Assembly (NCBI RefSeq): GCF_019904175.1
Contig: NZ_CP061913.1
Coordinates: 3,038,001 to 3,102,000 of the forward strand
Source: Dactylosporangium vinaceum
GTDB lineage: Bacteria > Actinomycetota > Actinomycetes > Mycobacteriales > Micromonosporaceae
Direction: 5' to 3'
Length of the DNA stretch: 64,000 nucleotides
A model generated the notes under the pieces. It was not told the origin of the DNA and did not search any database. It saw nothing but the letters and a program-made list of their open reading frames with translations. Shown one piece after another: positions 27,488-35,902 of this stretch. The stretch's first letter is position 1; each line of letters opens with the position of its first letter. The position numbers and the translations under genes are program-made.

Positions 27488-30400
27488 ATGAGCAGAAGGC
27501 TCGTGACGCGGAGGGTGCTGGCGGCGTTCGCCGTGGCCGCCCTCGTCGCCGTGACGGCGCAGACGCTGCCGGCCGAGGCCGCCGGCGGCCCCAACCTGGC
27601 CAGCGGCCGCAGTGCCACGTCCAGTAGTACCAACGGGCAGAACGGCATCGGGAACATCAACGACGGCAATCAGGCCAGCTACTGGGAGAGCGCCAACAAC
27701 GCCTGGCCGCAGTGGGCCCAGATCGACCTCGGCAGCGCCAAGCCGATCGACCAGATCAAGCTGAAGCTGCCCAACGACACCGCGTGGGCCACCCGCACCC
27801 AGACCCTGTCGGTCACCGGCAGCGCGGACGGGACGAGCTTCGCGACGATCGTGAGCTCCGGCGGGTACACCTTCAATCCCGCCGGCCAGAACACGGTCAC
27901 CATCAGCTTCAACGCTACGACCACCCGCTATGTGCGGCTGAACTTCACCGCGAACACCGGATGGCCGGCGGCGCAGGTGTCCGAGTTCGAGATCTACGGC
28001 GTGGCCACGACCGGCGGCAACCTGGCCGCGGGCAGGACGTTCACGGCCAGCAGCCAGAACGCGCAGTACGCGCCGGGCAACGGCGGCGACGCCAACCAGG
28101 ACAGCTACTGGGAGAGCTCGGGCGCGTTCCCGCAGTGGCTCCAGGTCGACCTGGGCTCGGCCGTGCCGGTCAGCTCCGTCGTGCTGAAGCTCCCGGCCGC
28201 CTGGGGTGCGCGCACCGAGACGCTGTCCGTGCAGGGCAGCACCACTGGCAGCACGTTCTCCGACATCGTCGCGTCGAACGGGTACAGCTTCGCGCCCGGC
28301 GCCGCCAACACGGTGACGATCCCGTTCACGCAGACCACGACGCGCTACATCCGGGTGAACATCACGGCGAACACCGGCTGGACGGCCGCGCAGCTGTCGG
28401 AGCTGGAGGTGTACGGCCCCACGACCGGCGACACCCAGGCGCCGACGGCCCCGGGCAGCCTCGCGTACACGAGCCCGGGCAGCGGCCTGATCAAGCTGAC
28501 CTGGACCGCGTCGAGCGACAACAGCGGCACGATCGCCGGCTACGACGTCTACGCCAACGGCACCCTACGCACGAGCGTGGCCGGCAACGTGCTCACGTAC
28601 ACGGACAGCCAGCCGGACACCGCGACCGTCGCGTACTACGTCAAGGCCCGCGACGCCGCCGGCAACCAGTCGCCGAACTCCAACACGGTGACCCGCACCG
28701 GCACGAACCCGGACACCCAGGCGCCGAGCGCGCCCGGGAGCCTCGCGTACACCCAGCCGGCCGCCGGCCAGATCAAGCTGACCTGGACCGCGTCGAGCGA
28801 CAACAGCGGCTCCATCGCCGGGTACGACGTCTACGCCGACAACTCGCTGCGCGGCTCCGTCGCCGGCAACGTGCTGACGTACACCGACAGCCAGCCCGAC
28901 ACGGCGACGGTCTCCTACTACGTCAAGGCCCGCGACGCCGCCGGCAACGCCTCGGCGGCCAGCAACACGGTGACCCGTACCGGCACCGGCTCCCCGACCG
29001 GGACCAACGTGGCCCTGGGTAAGACGATCGAGGCCAGCGGCTCGGTCTTCACGTTCGTGCCGGCCAACGCCAACGACAACAGCGTCACCACCTACTGGGA
29101 GGGCGCGGCCGGCTACCCGGCGACGCTCACGGTGAAGCTCGGTGCCAACCACGACATCAGCAAGCTCACGCTGAAGCTCGACCCGAGCAGCGCGTGGGCC
29201 AGCCGGACCCAGAACGTCCAGGTCCTCGGCCGGGAGCAGAGCGCGTCGGCGTTCACCCAGCTCGTCGGTGCGGCCAACTACACGTGGAACCCGGCCAGCG
29301 GCAACTCGGTCGACATCCCGGTCTCCGCGCGGGTCGCCGACGTGCGGCTGCAGTTCAACTCCAACACCGGCGCCCCCTCGGGCCAGCTCGCCGAGTTCCA
29401 GGTCTTCGGCACCCCGGCGCCGAACCCGGACCTCCAGATCACGGCGGTCAGCCAGTCCCCGGCCGCGCCGGTCGAGACCGACTCGGTGAGCCTGACCGCC
29501 ACGGTCAGGAACAGCGGCTCCGCCGCATCAACCGCGACGAACGTCAACTTCTATCTCGGTACCGCCCAGGGCACGGTCCTGGCCGGCACGGCAAACGTCA
29601 CCGCGCTCGCCGCGGGCGCGCAGGGCACCTTCACCGCCAACATCGGCCCGCGCACGGCCGGCACCTACACGGTGAGCGCCAAGGTCGACGAGGGCAACTC
29701 GGTCGTCGAGACGAACGAGGCCAACAACGCCTTCACCAGCGGCTCCAACCTCGTGGTGGCCCCGGTCCAGAGCTCGGACCTGGTCGCCTCCCCGGTGGCC
29801 TGGTCGCCGTCGAACCCGTCGGCCGGCAACACCGTCACCTTCACCGTCGTCATCAAGAACCAGGGCACGCAGGCCAGCGGCAGCGGCGCGCACGGCGTCA
29901 CGCTCACCCTGCAGGACTCGACAGGCGCCACGGTCAAGACGCTCACCGGATCGTACTCTGGGACGCTCGCCGCCGGCGCCAGCTCACCGGTCATCACGCT
30001 CGGCACCTGGACCGCCGTCAACGGCAAGTACACCGCGCACACGGTGCTCGCCGCGGACACCAACGAGCTGTCCGTCAAGCAGGCGAACAACACCAGCGAC
30101 AACCCGCTGTTCGTCGGGCGCGGCGCGAACATGCCCTACGACATGTACGAGGCCGAGGACGGCACCGTCGGCGGCGGGGCGAGCGTCGTCGGGCCGAACC
30201 GCACCATCGGCGACCTCGCCGGTGAGGCGTCGGGCCGCAAGGCAGTCACGCTGAACGGCACCGGGCAGTCCGTGCAGTGGACCACCCGGCAGAACACCAA
30301 CACGGTCGTCGTGCGGTTCTCGATCCCGGACGGCACCACCTCGTCGATAAACGTGTACGTCAACGGCTCGTTCGCCAAGGCGATCCCGCTGACCTCGAAG

Positions 30401-31780
30401 TACGCGTGGCTCTACGGCAACGAGGCGTCGCCGACCAACTCGCCCGGCACCGGCCCGCGCCACATCTACGACGAGGCCAGCATCATGCTGGACAGCACGG
30501 TGAACGCCGGCAGCACCATCAAGCTGCAGAAGGACGCGGCCAACTCCGGCAACATCGCCGTCGACTTCATCAACCTCGAGCAGGTCGCCCCGATCGCCAA
30601 CCCGAACCCGGCCACGTTCATCACGCCGGCCGGCTTCACCCAGCAGGACGTGCAGAACGCCTTCAACACCGCGTCGCAGAGCACCACCGCGGTCGGCGTC
30701 TACCTGCCCGCCGGCACGTACGTCACCAACCAGAAGTTCCAGGTCAACGGCAAGGCGCTCCAGGTCGTCGGGGCCGGGCCGTGGTACACGAAGTTCACCA
30801 CGCCGCAGGACCAGCAGAACACCGACGCGGGCTTCGCCGTGCAGACCTCGGCCAACGGCTCGACGTTCAAGAACCTGTCGTTCTTCGGCAACTACGTCGA
30901 GCGCATCGACGGCCCCGGCAAGGTGTGGGGCGAGCTGAAGGACAACCAGAACCTGACGATCGACAACGTCTGGGTGGAGCACACCGTCTGCATGTACTGG
31001 GGCGTGCACAACAGCGGCATCAACATCTCCAACAGCCGCATCCGGGACACGTTCGCCGACGGCATCAACTTCACCAACGACACGACGAACACCCACCTGA
31101 ACAACATCGACGCCCGCTCCACCGGTGACGACTCGTTCGCGCTGTTCTCGGCGATCGACTCCGGCGGCTCGGTCGGCAACCACGACAACCTGTGGGAGAA
31201 CCTGTCGGCGACGCTCACCTGGCGCGCGGCCGGCTTCGCGGTCTACGGCGGCTACAGCAACACGTTCCGCAACATGTACATCGCGGACATGCTGTGCTAC
31301 TCCGGCATCACGATCAGCTCGCTGGACTTCGGCTACCCGTTCGTGGGCTTCGGCACCCAGCCGACGACGATCCAGAACGTGTCACTCGTGCGCGACGGCG
31401 GCCACTTCTGGGGCCAGCAGGCGTTCGGTGCGATCTGGGCGTTCTCGGCCTCGAAGGAGTTCCGCGGCATCCGGGTGTCCGATGTGGACATCGTCGACCC
31501 GACCTACCAGGGCATCATGTTCCAGACCAAGTACAAGGACCCGAACACCCCGGAGTACGTCTTCACCGACACCATCTTCACGAACATCAACATCAGCGGC
31601 GCCCGCCGCAGCGGTGACGCTTTCGACGCCAAGTCCGGCATCGGCATCTGGGCCAACGAGCTCCCGGAGGCCAACCAGGGCCCGGCCCGCGGTGCCGTCA
31701 CCTTCAACCACCTGACGTTCTCGAACAACGCCGAGAACATCCGCAACACCACGCCGCTCGTCATCACCATCAACCCGTAA
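27488..31780 (+). CDS. Secreted multidomain GH87-type alpha-1,3-glucanase (mycodextranase-like)
   Basis: 1430 residues. Signal peptide about 1-31 (cut after AEA). Then discoidin/F5-8C-like domains at about 33-172 and 176-315, fibronectin type III at about 316-407 and 408-500, a third discoidin-like domain at about 503-643, two CARDB-like domains at about 645-756 and 758-877, a CBM6/35-like domain at about 882-1033 (MYEAEDGTVGGGASVVG), and a C-terminal right-handed beta-helix at about 1039-1430. In the beta-helix FADGINFTND and STGDDSFAL place Asp1191, Asp1214 and Asp1215 at spacings +23 and +24, exactly as in characterised GH87 enzymes. It should hydrolyse alpha-1,3-glucan of fungal walls or biofilms. 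GAAGGA precedes the ATG, and a strong hairpin follows the stop. Confidence 0.9.
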   Translation: MSRRLVTRRVLAAFAVAALVAVTAQTLPAEAAGGPNLASGRSATSSSTNGQNGIGNINDGNQASYWESANNAWPQWAQIDLGSAKPIDQIKLKLPNDTAWATRTQTLSVTGSADGTSFATIVSSGGYTFNPAGQNTVTISFNATTTRYVRLNFTANTGWPAAQVSEFEIYGVATTGGNLAAGRTFTASSQNAQYAPGNGGDANQDSYWESSGAFPQWLQVDLGSAVPVSSVVLKLPAAWGARTETLSVQGSTTGSTFSDIVASNGYSFAPGAANTVTIPFTQTTTRYIRVNITANTGWTAAQLSELEVYGPTTGDTQAPTAPGSLAYTSPGSGLIKLTWTASSDNSGTIAGYDVYANGTLRTSVAGNVLTYTDSQPDTATVAYYVKARDAAGNQSPNSNTVTRTGTNPDTQAPSAPGSLAYTQPAAGQIKLTWTASSDNSGSIAGYDVYADNSLRGSVAGNVLTYTDSQPDTATVSYYVKARDAAGNASAASNTVTRTGTGSPTGTNVALGKTIEASGSVFTFVPANANDNSVTTYWEGAAGYPATLTVKLGANHDISKLTLKLDPSSAWASRTQNVQVLGREQSASAFTQLVGAANYTWNPASGNSVDIPVSARVADVRLQFNSNTGAPSGQLAEFQVFGTPAPNPDLQITAVSQSPAAPVETDSVSLTATVRNSGSAASTATNVNFYLGTAQGTVLAGTANVTALAAGAQGTFTANIGPRTAGTYTVSAKVDEGNSVVETNEANNAFTSGSNLVVAPVQSSDLVASPVAWSPSNPSAGNTVTFTVVIKNQGTQASGSGAHGVTLTLQDSTGATVKTLTGSYSGTLAAGASSPVITLGTWTAVNGKYTAHTVLAADTNELSVKQANNTSDNPLFVGRGANMPYDMYEAEDGTVGGGASVVGPNRTIGDLAGEASGRKAVTLNGTGQSVQWTTRQNTNTVVVRFSIPDGTTSSINVYVNGSFAKAIPLTSKYAWLYGNEASPTNSPGTGPRHIYDEASIMLDSTVNAGSTIKLQKDAANSGNIAVDFINLEQVAPIANPNPATFITPAGFTQQDVQNAFNTASQSTTAVGVYLPAGTYVTNQKFQVNGKALQVVGAGPWYTKFTTPQDQQNTDAGFAVQTSANGSTFKNLSFFGNYVERIDGPGKVWGELKDNQNLTIDNVWVEHTVCMYWGVHNSGINISNSRIRDTFADGINFTNDTTNTHLNNIDARSTGDDSFALFSAIDSGGSVGNHDNLWENLSATLTWRAAGFAVYGGYSNTFRNMYIADMLCYSGITISSLDFGYPFVGFGTQPTTIQNVSLVRDGGHFWGQQAFGAIWAFSASKEFRGIRVSDVDIVDPTYQGIMFQTKYKDPNTPEYVFTDTIFTNINISGARRSGDAFDAKSGIGIWANELPEANQGPARGAVTFNHLTFSNNAENIRNTTPLVITINP

Positions 31781-31796
31781 GGCTCCTGGAAGCAGT

Positions 31797-31829
31797 GGAC
31801 GGCCGCCGGTCCTGCCCCGGCGGCCGTCC
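31797..31829 (+). terminator. Terminator after the glucanase gene
   Basis: A 13-bp perfect stem, GGACGGCCGCCGG pairing with CCGGCGGCCGTCC, with a 7-base loop starts 17 bases after the TAA. It is followed by GTGTTC, with no long T run. Confidence 0.7.
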
Positions 31830-31908
31830 GTGTTCGGCAGCCGTACTCGCCCGGAGTTGAGTAGCTGCACGGATGGCAGCGGACCGGGGCCGTGGCACAT
31901 TGCCGGAC

Positions 31909-32259
31909 ATGGATGGTGATGGTGCCCCGAAGCGGGCGTCGATCGGGCTGAGCATGCTCGTGGCGCTCGGCTGGTACGTGACCGTGATCGCCGCGAACTA
32001 CGCCGGCCACTCCCAGATACCCACGGCGCCGGTCCGGGACTGCGGCGAGATCTTCGGCTGCCTGAGCCCGGCTCAGGAGCTCATGCTGCTCCTGCTGTTC
32101 GCGGGCCCGCTCATCGCCGCGCTGCTGCTGTGCACGGCCGGGCTGAGCCTGCTGTTCGCCCGGCTCGTGCCCTCGTCGATCCTCGCCGGCACCGCCGCCG
32201 CGGCGGGCAGCGTCGCCGTCGTGGTCGTGGGCGCGCTCGTCTGGAGCGCGGCCCGGTGA
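31909..32259 (+). CDS. Small membrane protein of unknown function
   Basis: 116 residues from ATG 31909 (an in-frame ATG at 31873 is possible). Three hydrophobic helices are visible: LSMLVALGWYVTVIAANYAG, LMLLLLFAGPLIAALLLCTA and a C-terminal Ala/Val helix. Two cysteines (DCGEIFGC) lie in the loop after helix 1. No family was recognised. The stop overlaps the start of a second membrane protein gene (GTGA), so the two form a pair. Confidence 0.6.
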   Translation: MDGDGAPKRASIGLSMLVALGWYVTVIAANYAGHSQIPTAPVRDCGEIFGCLSPAQELMLLLLFAGPLIAALLLCTAGLSLLFARLVPSSILAGTAAAAGSVAVVVVGALVWSAAR

Positions 32260-32669
32260 GGCGGGCCGGGCTCGGCGCACTGTTCCTGATCTGGCTCTAC
32301 GGCGTGCCGTTCCTGCTCATCGTCGGGCTGGTCCGGCGCACCTCGGCGCCCTACGTGGCCACCCACGCGGCGGCCCGGTCCTTCGGCGCGACGACCGACA
32401 CCATCCTGACCGCGGCGCTCCTGCTCAACCTGGCGCTGCCGGTCGCCGGGTGGCTGCTCGCCCGGTGGGCCCGCGACCGGCTCTGGCTGGCCCACTTCGG
32501 CTGGTCGTTCGCGGGCCTGGTGCTCGTCTACCTCGCCGTCGCGGTGGTCGGCGGCCTGGGCACGGCGCCGCTGTTCGGCTGGACCCCGGCCGACCACGAG
32601 CCCACCCCCCAGCCCACCGTGACCAGGTGCATCCCGCGCAGCGGCGGCCACGGCTGCCCCGGCGGCTGA
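32256..32669 (+). CDS. Small membrane protein of unknown function, partner of the preceding gene
   Basis: 137 residues from GTG 32256. It has three helices (LGALFLIWLYGVPFLLIVGL, TILTAALLLNLALPVAGWLL, SFAGLVLVYLAVAVVGGLG) and a short Pro-rich tail ending with two cysteines (TRCIPRSGGHGCPGG). It is translationally coupled to the upstream gene. No function can be assigned. Confidence 0.6.
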   Translation: MRRAGLGALFLIWLYGVPFLLIVGLVRRTSAPYVATHAAARSFGATTDTILTAALLLNLALPVAGWLLARWARDRLWLAHFGWSFAGLVLVYLAVAVVGGLGTAPLFGWTPADHEPTPQPTVTRCIPRSGGHGCPGG

Positions 32670-32696
32670 TGACGCCGGTGCGCCCGGGCCACGTCG

Positions 32697-34091
32697 TCAG
32701 CCGGCGGTGAGGGCCTGGGCGAGGCGGTGGATGCCCTCGTCGAGCAGCGCCGGTGGTGCGGCGGCGAAGGTGAGGCGGAGGTGGGGGGCGTCGGGCTCGG
32801 CGGCGTACCAGGGGCGGCCGGGGAAGACCACGACGTCGCGCGCGGCCGCGGCCGCCGTCACGGCGATGTCGTCGGTGCCGTCGGGCAGGCGGAGCCAGGC
32901 GTGCAGACCGCCCCGCGGTACCGGCGGAGGGTCGAGGTCCGGCAGGTGGCGGCGGACGGCGTCCAGGAGTGCGTCGCGGCGGGTGCGCAGCGCGGTGCGC
33001 AGGGCCCTGAGGTGCCGCGGCCAGGCGGGCGAGGTGACGAAGTCGAGGGCGGCCTGCTGGAGCGGGCCGGCCACGAAGAAGTCGTCGAGGACGCGGGCCG
33101 CGCGGAGGCGGGCCCCGGCGGCACCGCGGGCGCCGATCGCGGCCACCCGCAGGCCGGGGGCGGCCGACTTGGTGAGGGAGCGCAGATACACCACGTGCCC
33201 GTCGGGGTCAGCGGCGACCAGCGGCGGCGGGGGATCTGCGTCGATGGCCAGGTCTCGGGCGTAGTCGTCCTCGAGGAGGAACGCGCCCGCGGCCCGGATC
33301 TCGGCCAGGACCTCGGCCCGGCGCGCGGGCGCGAGCGTGGCCCCGGTCGGGTTGGCGAACAGCGGCTGGCAGTAGAACAGCCGGGCTCCGGTGCGGCGCA
33401 GTGCGGCGGCGAGCAGGTCGGTCCGCACTCCGGCGTCATCGGCCGGCACCGGTACCACGCGCAGGCCCGCGGCCCGCGCGGCGGCGAGCGCCCCGAGGTA
33501 GGTCGGCGACTCGACGAGCACCGTGTCGCCGGCGGTGGCCAGGGCCCGGAACGCGGTCGACAGCGCCGCCTGGCCACCCGGGCAGATGGTGAGGTCCTCG
33601 GCCCGCAGCCCACCGCCGGCCTCACGGGCGAACCAGGCCCGCAGGTCCGCGCGCCCCTCGACCGGCCCGCGCTGCCAGCTCGCCGGGTGGCGGGCCGCGC
33701 GGGCGAGCGCGGCGCCGAGCGCGGTTGCGGGCTGCAGGTCCTCGTCCAGGTATCCGCTGGACAGCGGGATGGCGCCCGGCCGCGGGATGGCGAGCAGGGC
33801 CTGCATGGCGTCCTCGCCGGGCGGCCGCGGCCCGAGGGCTATCGACTGCCAGGAGAGGTCGGGCGCACCGCGGGCGGGCACCCGGGCGGCCACGAACGTG
33901 CCGCGGCCGGGCTGCGTGTCCAGGACGCCCTCCGCGGCCAGCGCCCGGATGGCCCGGCTGACCGTGATCGCCGACGCCTGGTGGCGGGTGGTGAGCTCGC
34001 GCACGGTCGGCAGCCGCGTCCCCGGGGCGGCGCCCCGCGCCTCGGCCCGCAGATCTTGGATAACGCGAGCCGATGCGTTATCGTCACTCAT
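32697..34091 (-). CDS. MocR-type PLP-dependent transcriptional regulator (GntR HTH plus aminotransferase domain)
   Basis: 464 residues. An N-terminal GntR winged helix (about 8-70) has TRLPTVRELTTRHQASAITV and LAAEGVLDTQPGRGTFVA. A C-terminal class I aminotransferase-like domain (about 110-464) has CPGGQAALSTAFRALA, ESPTYLGAL, LFANPTGATL, LLEDDYARDL and YLRSLTKSAAPGLRVAAI, whose lysine should bind PLP. MocR proteins sense PLP or amino acids. The ATG at 34091 shares the bases CATG with the divergent exporter gene start, and GATAACG repeats flank it. Control of the exporter gene and itself is likely. Confidence 0.9.
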   Translation of the reverse strand: MSDDNASARVIQDLRAEARGAAPGTRLPTVRELTTRHQASAITVSRAIRALAAEGVLDTQPGRGTFVAARVPARGAPDLSWQSIALGPRPPGEDAMQALLAIPRPGAIPLSSGYLDEDLQPATALGAALARAARHPASWQRGPVEGRADLRAWFAREAGGGLRAEDLTICPGGQAALSTAFRALATAGDTVLVESPTYLGALAAARAAGLRVVPVPADDAGVRTDLLAAALRRTGARLFYCQPLFANPTGATLAPARRAEVLAEIRAAGAFLLEDDYARDLAIDADPPPPLVAADPDGHVVYLRSLTKSAAPGLRVAAIGARGAAGARLRAARVLDDFFVAGPLQQAALDFVTSPAWPRHLRALRTALRTRRDALLDAVRRHLPDLDPPPVPRGGLHAWLRLPDGTDDIAVTAAAAARDVVVFPGRPWYAAEPDAPHLRLTFAAAPPALLDEGIHRLAQALTAG

Positions 34092-34131
34092 GAGTGGTAA
34101 GGATAACGTTACTCGGTCGAATGCGATAACG
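34059..34131. promoter_or_regulatory. Four GATAACG heptamers around the shared MocR/EamA start
   Basis: GATAACG occurs on the plus strand at 34059-34065, 34102-34108 and 34125-34131, and inverted (CGTTATC) at 34076-34082. The inverted pair brackets the CATG that contains both start codons. MocR proteins commonly bind direct repeats plus an inverted half-site, so this is the probable operator. Confidence 0.65.
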
Positions 34132-35034
34132 GGGGGCCTGCTCGGCTTCCTGGGTGTCCTCGGGTTCAGCCTGTCGCTGCCGATGACGCGGGTCGCCGTC
34201 GAGCACCTGGACCCGTGGTTCGTGGCGTTCGGCCGGGCGGTCGGCGCCGGTGCGCTGGCGATGGCATACCTCGTCGCCGTCCGGGCGCCGCGCCCCACCC
34301 CGGCCCAGTGGCGCCGGCTGGCCGTCGTCGCGCTCGGCGTCGTGGCCGGCTTCCCGATGTTCACGTCGCTGGCCCTGCAGACGAGCACCGCCGCCCACGG
34401 CGCCGTCGTCGTGGCGCTGCTGCCCGCGGTCACCGCCGGCTTCGCCGTCCTGCGCGCCAAGGAGCGTCCGGCCCCGGCCTTCTGGCTGGCCGGGGGCGCC
34501 GGCCTGCTGGCCGTCCTCACCTTCGTGACCCTGAGCGGCACCGTCTCCGGCGCGCTCGGCTGGGCCGACCTCTTCCTGCTGGCCGCTATCACCCTCTGCG
34601 GCCTCGGGTACGCCGAGGGCGGCGCCCTGGCCCGCGACCTCGGCGGCGCCCGGACCATCTGCTGGGCCCTGGTCCTGTCCCTGCCGTTCTCGATTCTCGT
34701 GACGGGTGTCGCGGCTCTGCGCCACCCCCCGCACGCGCCGCTGCCGGCATGGGGCGCGTTCGCCTACCTCACCCTGATCTCGATGTTCCTGGGCTTCGTG
34801 GCCTGGTACTCGGGCCTGGCCCGGGGCGGGGTGGCCCGGGTCGGCCAGATCCAGCTCGCGCAGCCGGTGCTGACCCTCGGCTGGTCGGCCTGGCTGCTGC
34901 ACGAGCACGTCGCGACGGCCGCGCTCGTCGCCGCGCTGTTCGTGCTCGCGTCGGTGGCGTTGACGCAGCGGCTGCGCACCCGCGATGCCGCGCCGCGCGG
35001 ACCCGTTGCCGTCGAGGCCCGGCAGGGCGCTTGA
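34090..35034 (+). CDS. EamA/DMT family transporter
   Basis: 314 residues, ten hydrophobic segments in two repeated EamA halves. Typical pieces are GLLGFLGVLGFSLSLPMTRV, SLALQTSTAAHGAVVVALLP, LFLLAAITLCGLGYAEGGAL and LGFVAWYSGLARGGVARVGQ. It is probably an exporter of amino acids or related metabolites. A divergent MocR regulator fits a vitamin B6 or amino-acid signal. The only in-frame ATG is 34090, which overlaps the divergent MocR start, so at least one mRNA is likely leaderless. Confidence 0.88.
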   Translation: MSGKDNVTRSNAITGGLLGFLGVLGFSLSLPMTRVAVEHLDPWFVAFGRAVGAGALAMAYLVAVRAPRPTPAQWRRLAVVALGVVAGFPMFTSLALQTSTAAHGAVVVALLPAVTAGFAVLRAKERPAPAFWLAGGAGLLAVLTFVTLSGTVSGALGWADLFLLAAITLCGLGYAEGGALARDLGGARTICWALVLSLPFSILVTGVAALRHPPHAPLPAWGAFAYLTLISMFLGFVAWYSGLARGGVARVGQIQLAQPVLTLGWSAWLLHEHVATAALVAALFVLASVALTQRLRTRDAAPRGPVAVEARQGA

Positions 35035-35052
35035 CCTTGCCATAGTGGTGGC

Positions 35053-35868
35053 GTGGAGCTGGTGAGTATCGGGGACTTCGCGCGGCTCTCGGGCCTGTCG
35101 CCGCGGGCGCTGCGCCTCTACGACGAGATGGGCCTGCTGTGCCCGGCGCGGGTCGACACCCACTCGGGCTACCGGTGGTACGCGCCGGAGCAGGTGAAAC
35201 GGGCGCGTCTGCTCGTGGCGCTGCGGCAGCTCGGGGTCCCGCTGGCCGAGGCCGGGGCGCTCGCCGACCAGGAGCCCGAGGTGGCGGCGCGGCGGGTGTC
35301 GGACTCCTGGGCGCGGGCCGAGTTCGAGCATCACGGGCGCCGGGTGCTGGCCCGTTACCTGGTCGAGGAGCTGCGCGGCCGTCCGGGTCCGCGGTTCGCG
35401 GTGCGGGTGCGGGCGGTACCGCAGCGATGGCTTGTGACGTTGCAACGGCACGTGACGCCGGACGAGCTGGTGCCGATGGGCCGGGACTTCCTGATCCGGC
35501 GAATGCGCGCGGCCGGCGTGCCGCGGCCGGTGAGCCGGGCCGACGCCCCGTTCATCATCTACCACGGCCTGGTGACCGCCGACAGCGACGGCCCGGTCGA
35601 GTGGTGCCGCCCGGTGGACGATGCCGAGGCGCTCGCCGCCGCCGACCCCGACCTCACCGCGCGCGTCGACCCGGCCCACGAGGAGGCGTACGTCGAACGC
35701 CCGGCGGCCCAGAGCGACCCCGAGACCTGGCTGGTGATGGAGGCCCTGGCCGCGTGGGCGGTCGAGCACGGCCGGCCGGCCGCCGGCCCGATCCGGATGA
35801 CGATCGGGCCCGGCCGCGAACCCGGCAGTGGCCCGTCCGGCGACATCGCTATCCCCCTGGAGGCGTGA
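35053..35868 (+). CDS. MerR family regulator with effector-binding domain
   Basis: 271 residues. The N-terminal MerR DNA-binding domain (about 1-72) reads SIGDFARLSGLSPRALRLYD, GLLCPARVDTHSGYRWYAPE and ALRQLGVPLAEAGAL. The C-terminal part (about 115-271) is a GyrI/BmrR-like small-molecule binding domain. The GTG at 35053 begins at the family N-terminus. It lies 18 bp after the EamA gene and may be co-transcribed. It probably senses a lipophilic compound. Confidence 0.87.
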   Translation: MELVSIGDFARLSGLSPRALRLYDEMGLLCPARVDTHSGYRWYAPEQVKRARLLVALRQLGVPLAEAGALADQEPEVAARRVSDSWARAEFEHHGRRVLARYLVEELRGRPGPRFAVRVRAVPQRWLVTLQRHVTPDELVPMGRDFLIRRMRAAGVPRPVSRADAPFIIYHGLVTADSDGPVEWCRPVDDAEALAAADPDLTARVDPAHEEAYVERPAAQSDPETWLVMEALAAWAVEHGRPAAGPIRMTIGPGREPGSGPSGDIAIPLEA

Positions 35869-35902
35869 GCCCCCGCGGTGATGCGCGGAGGATGGTGGGC
35901 GC

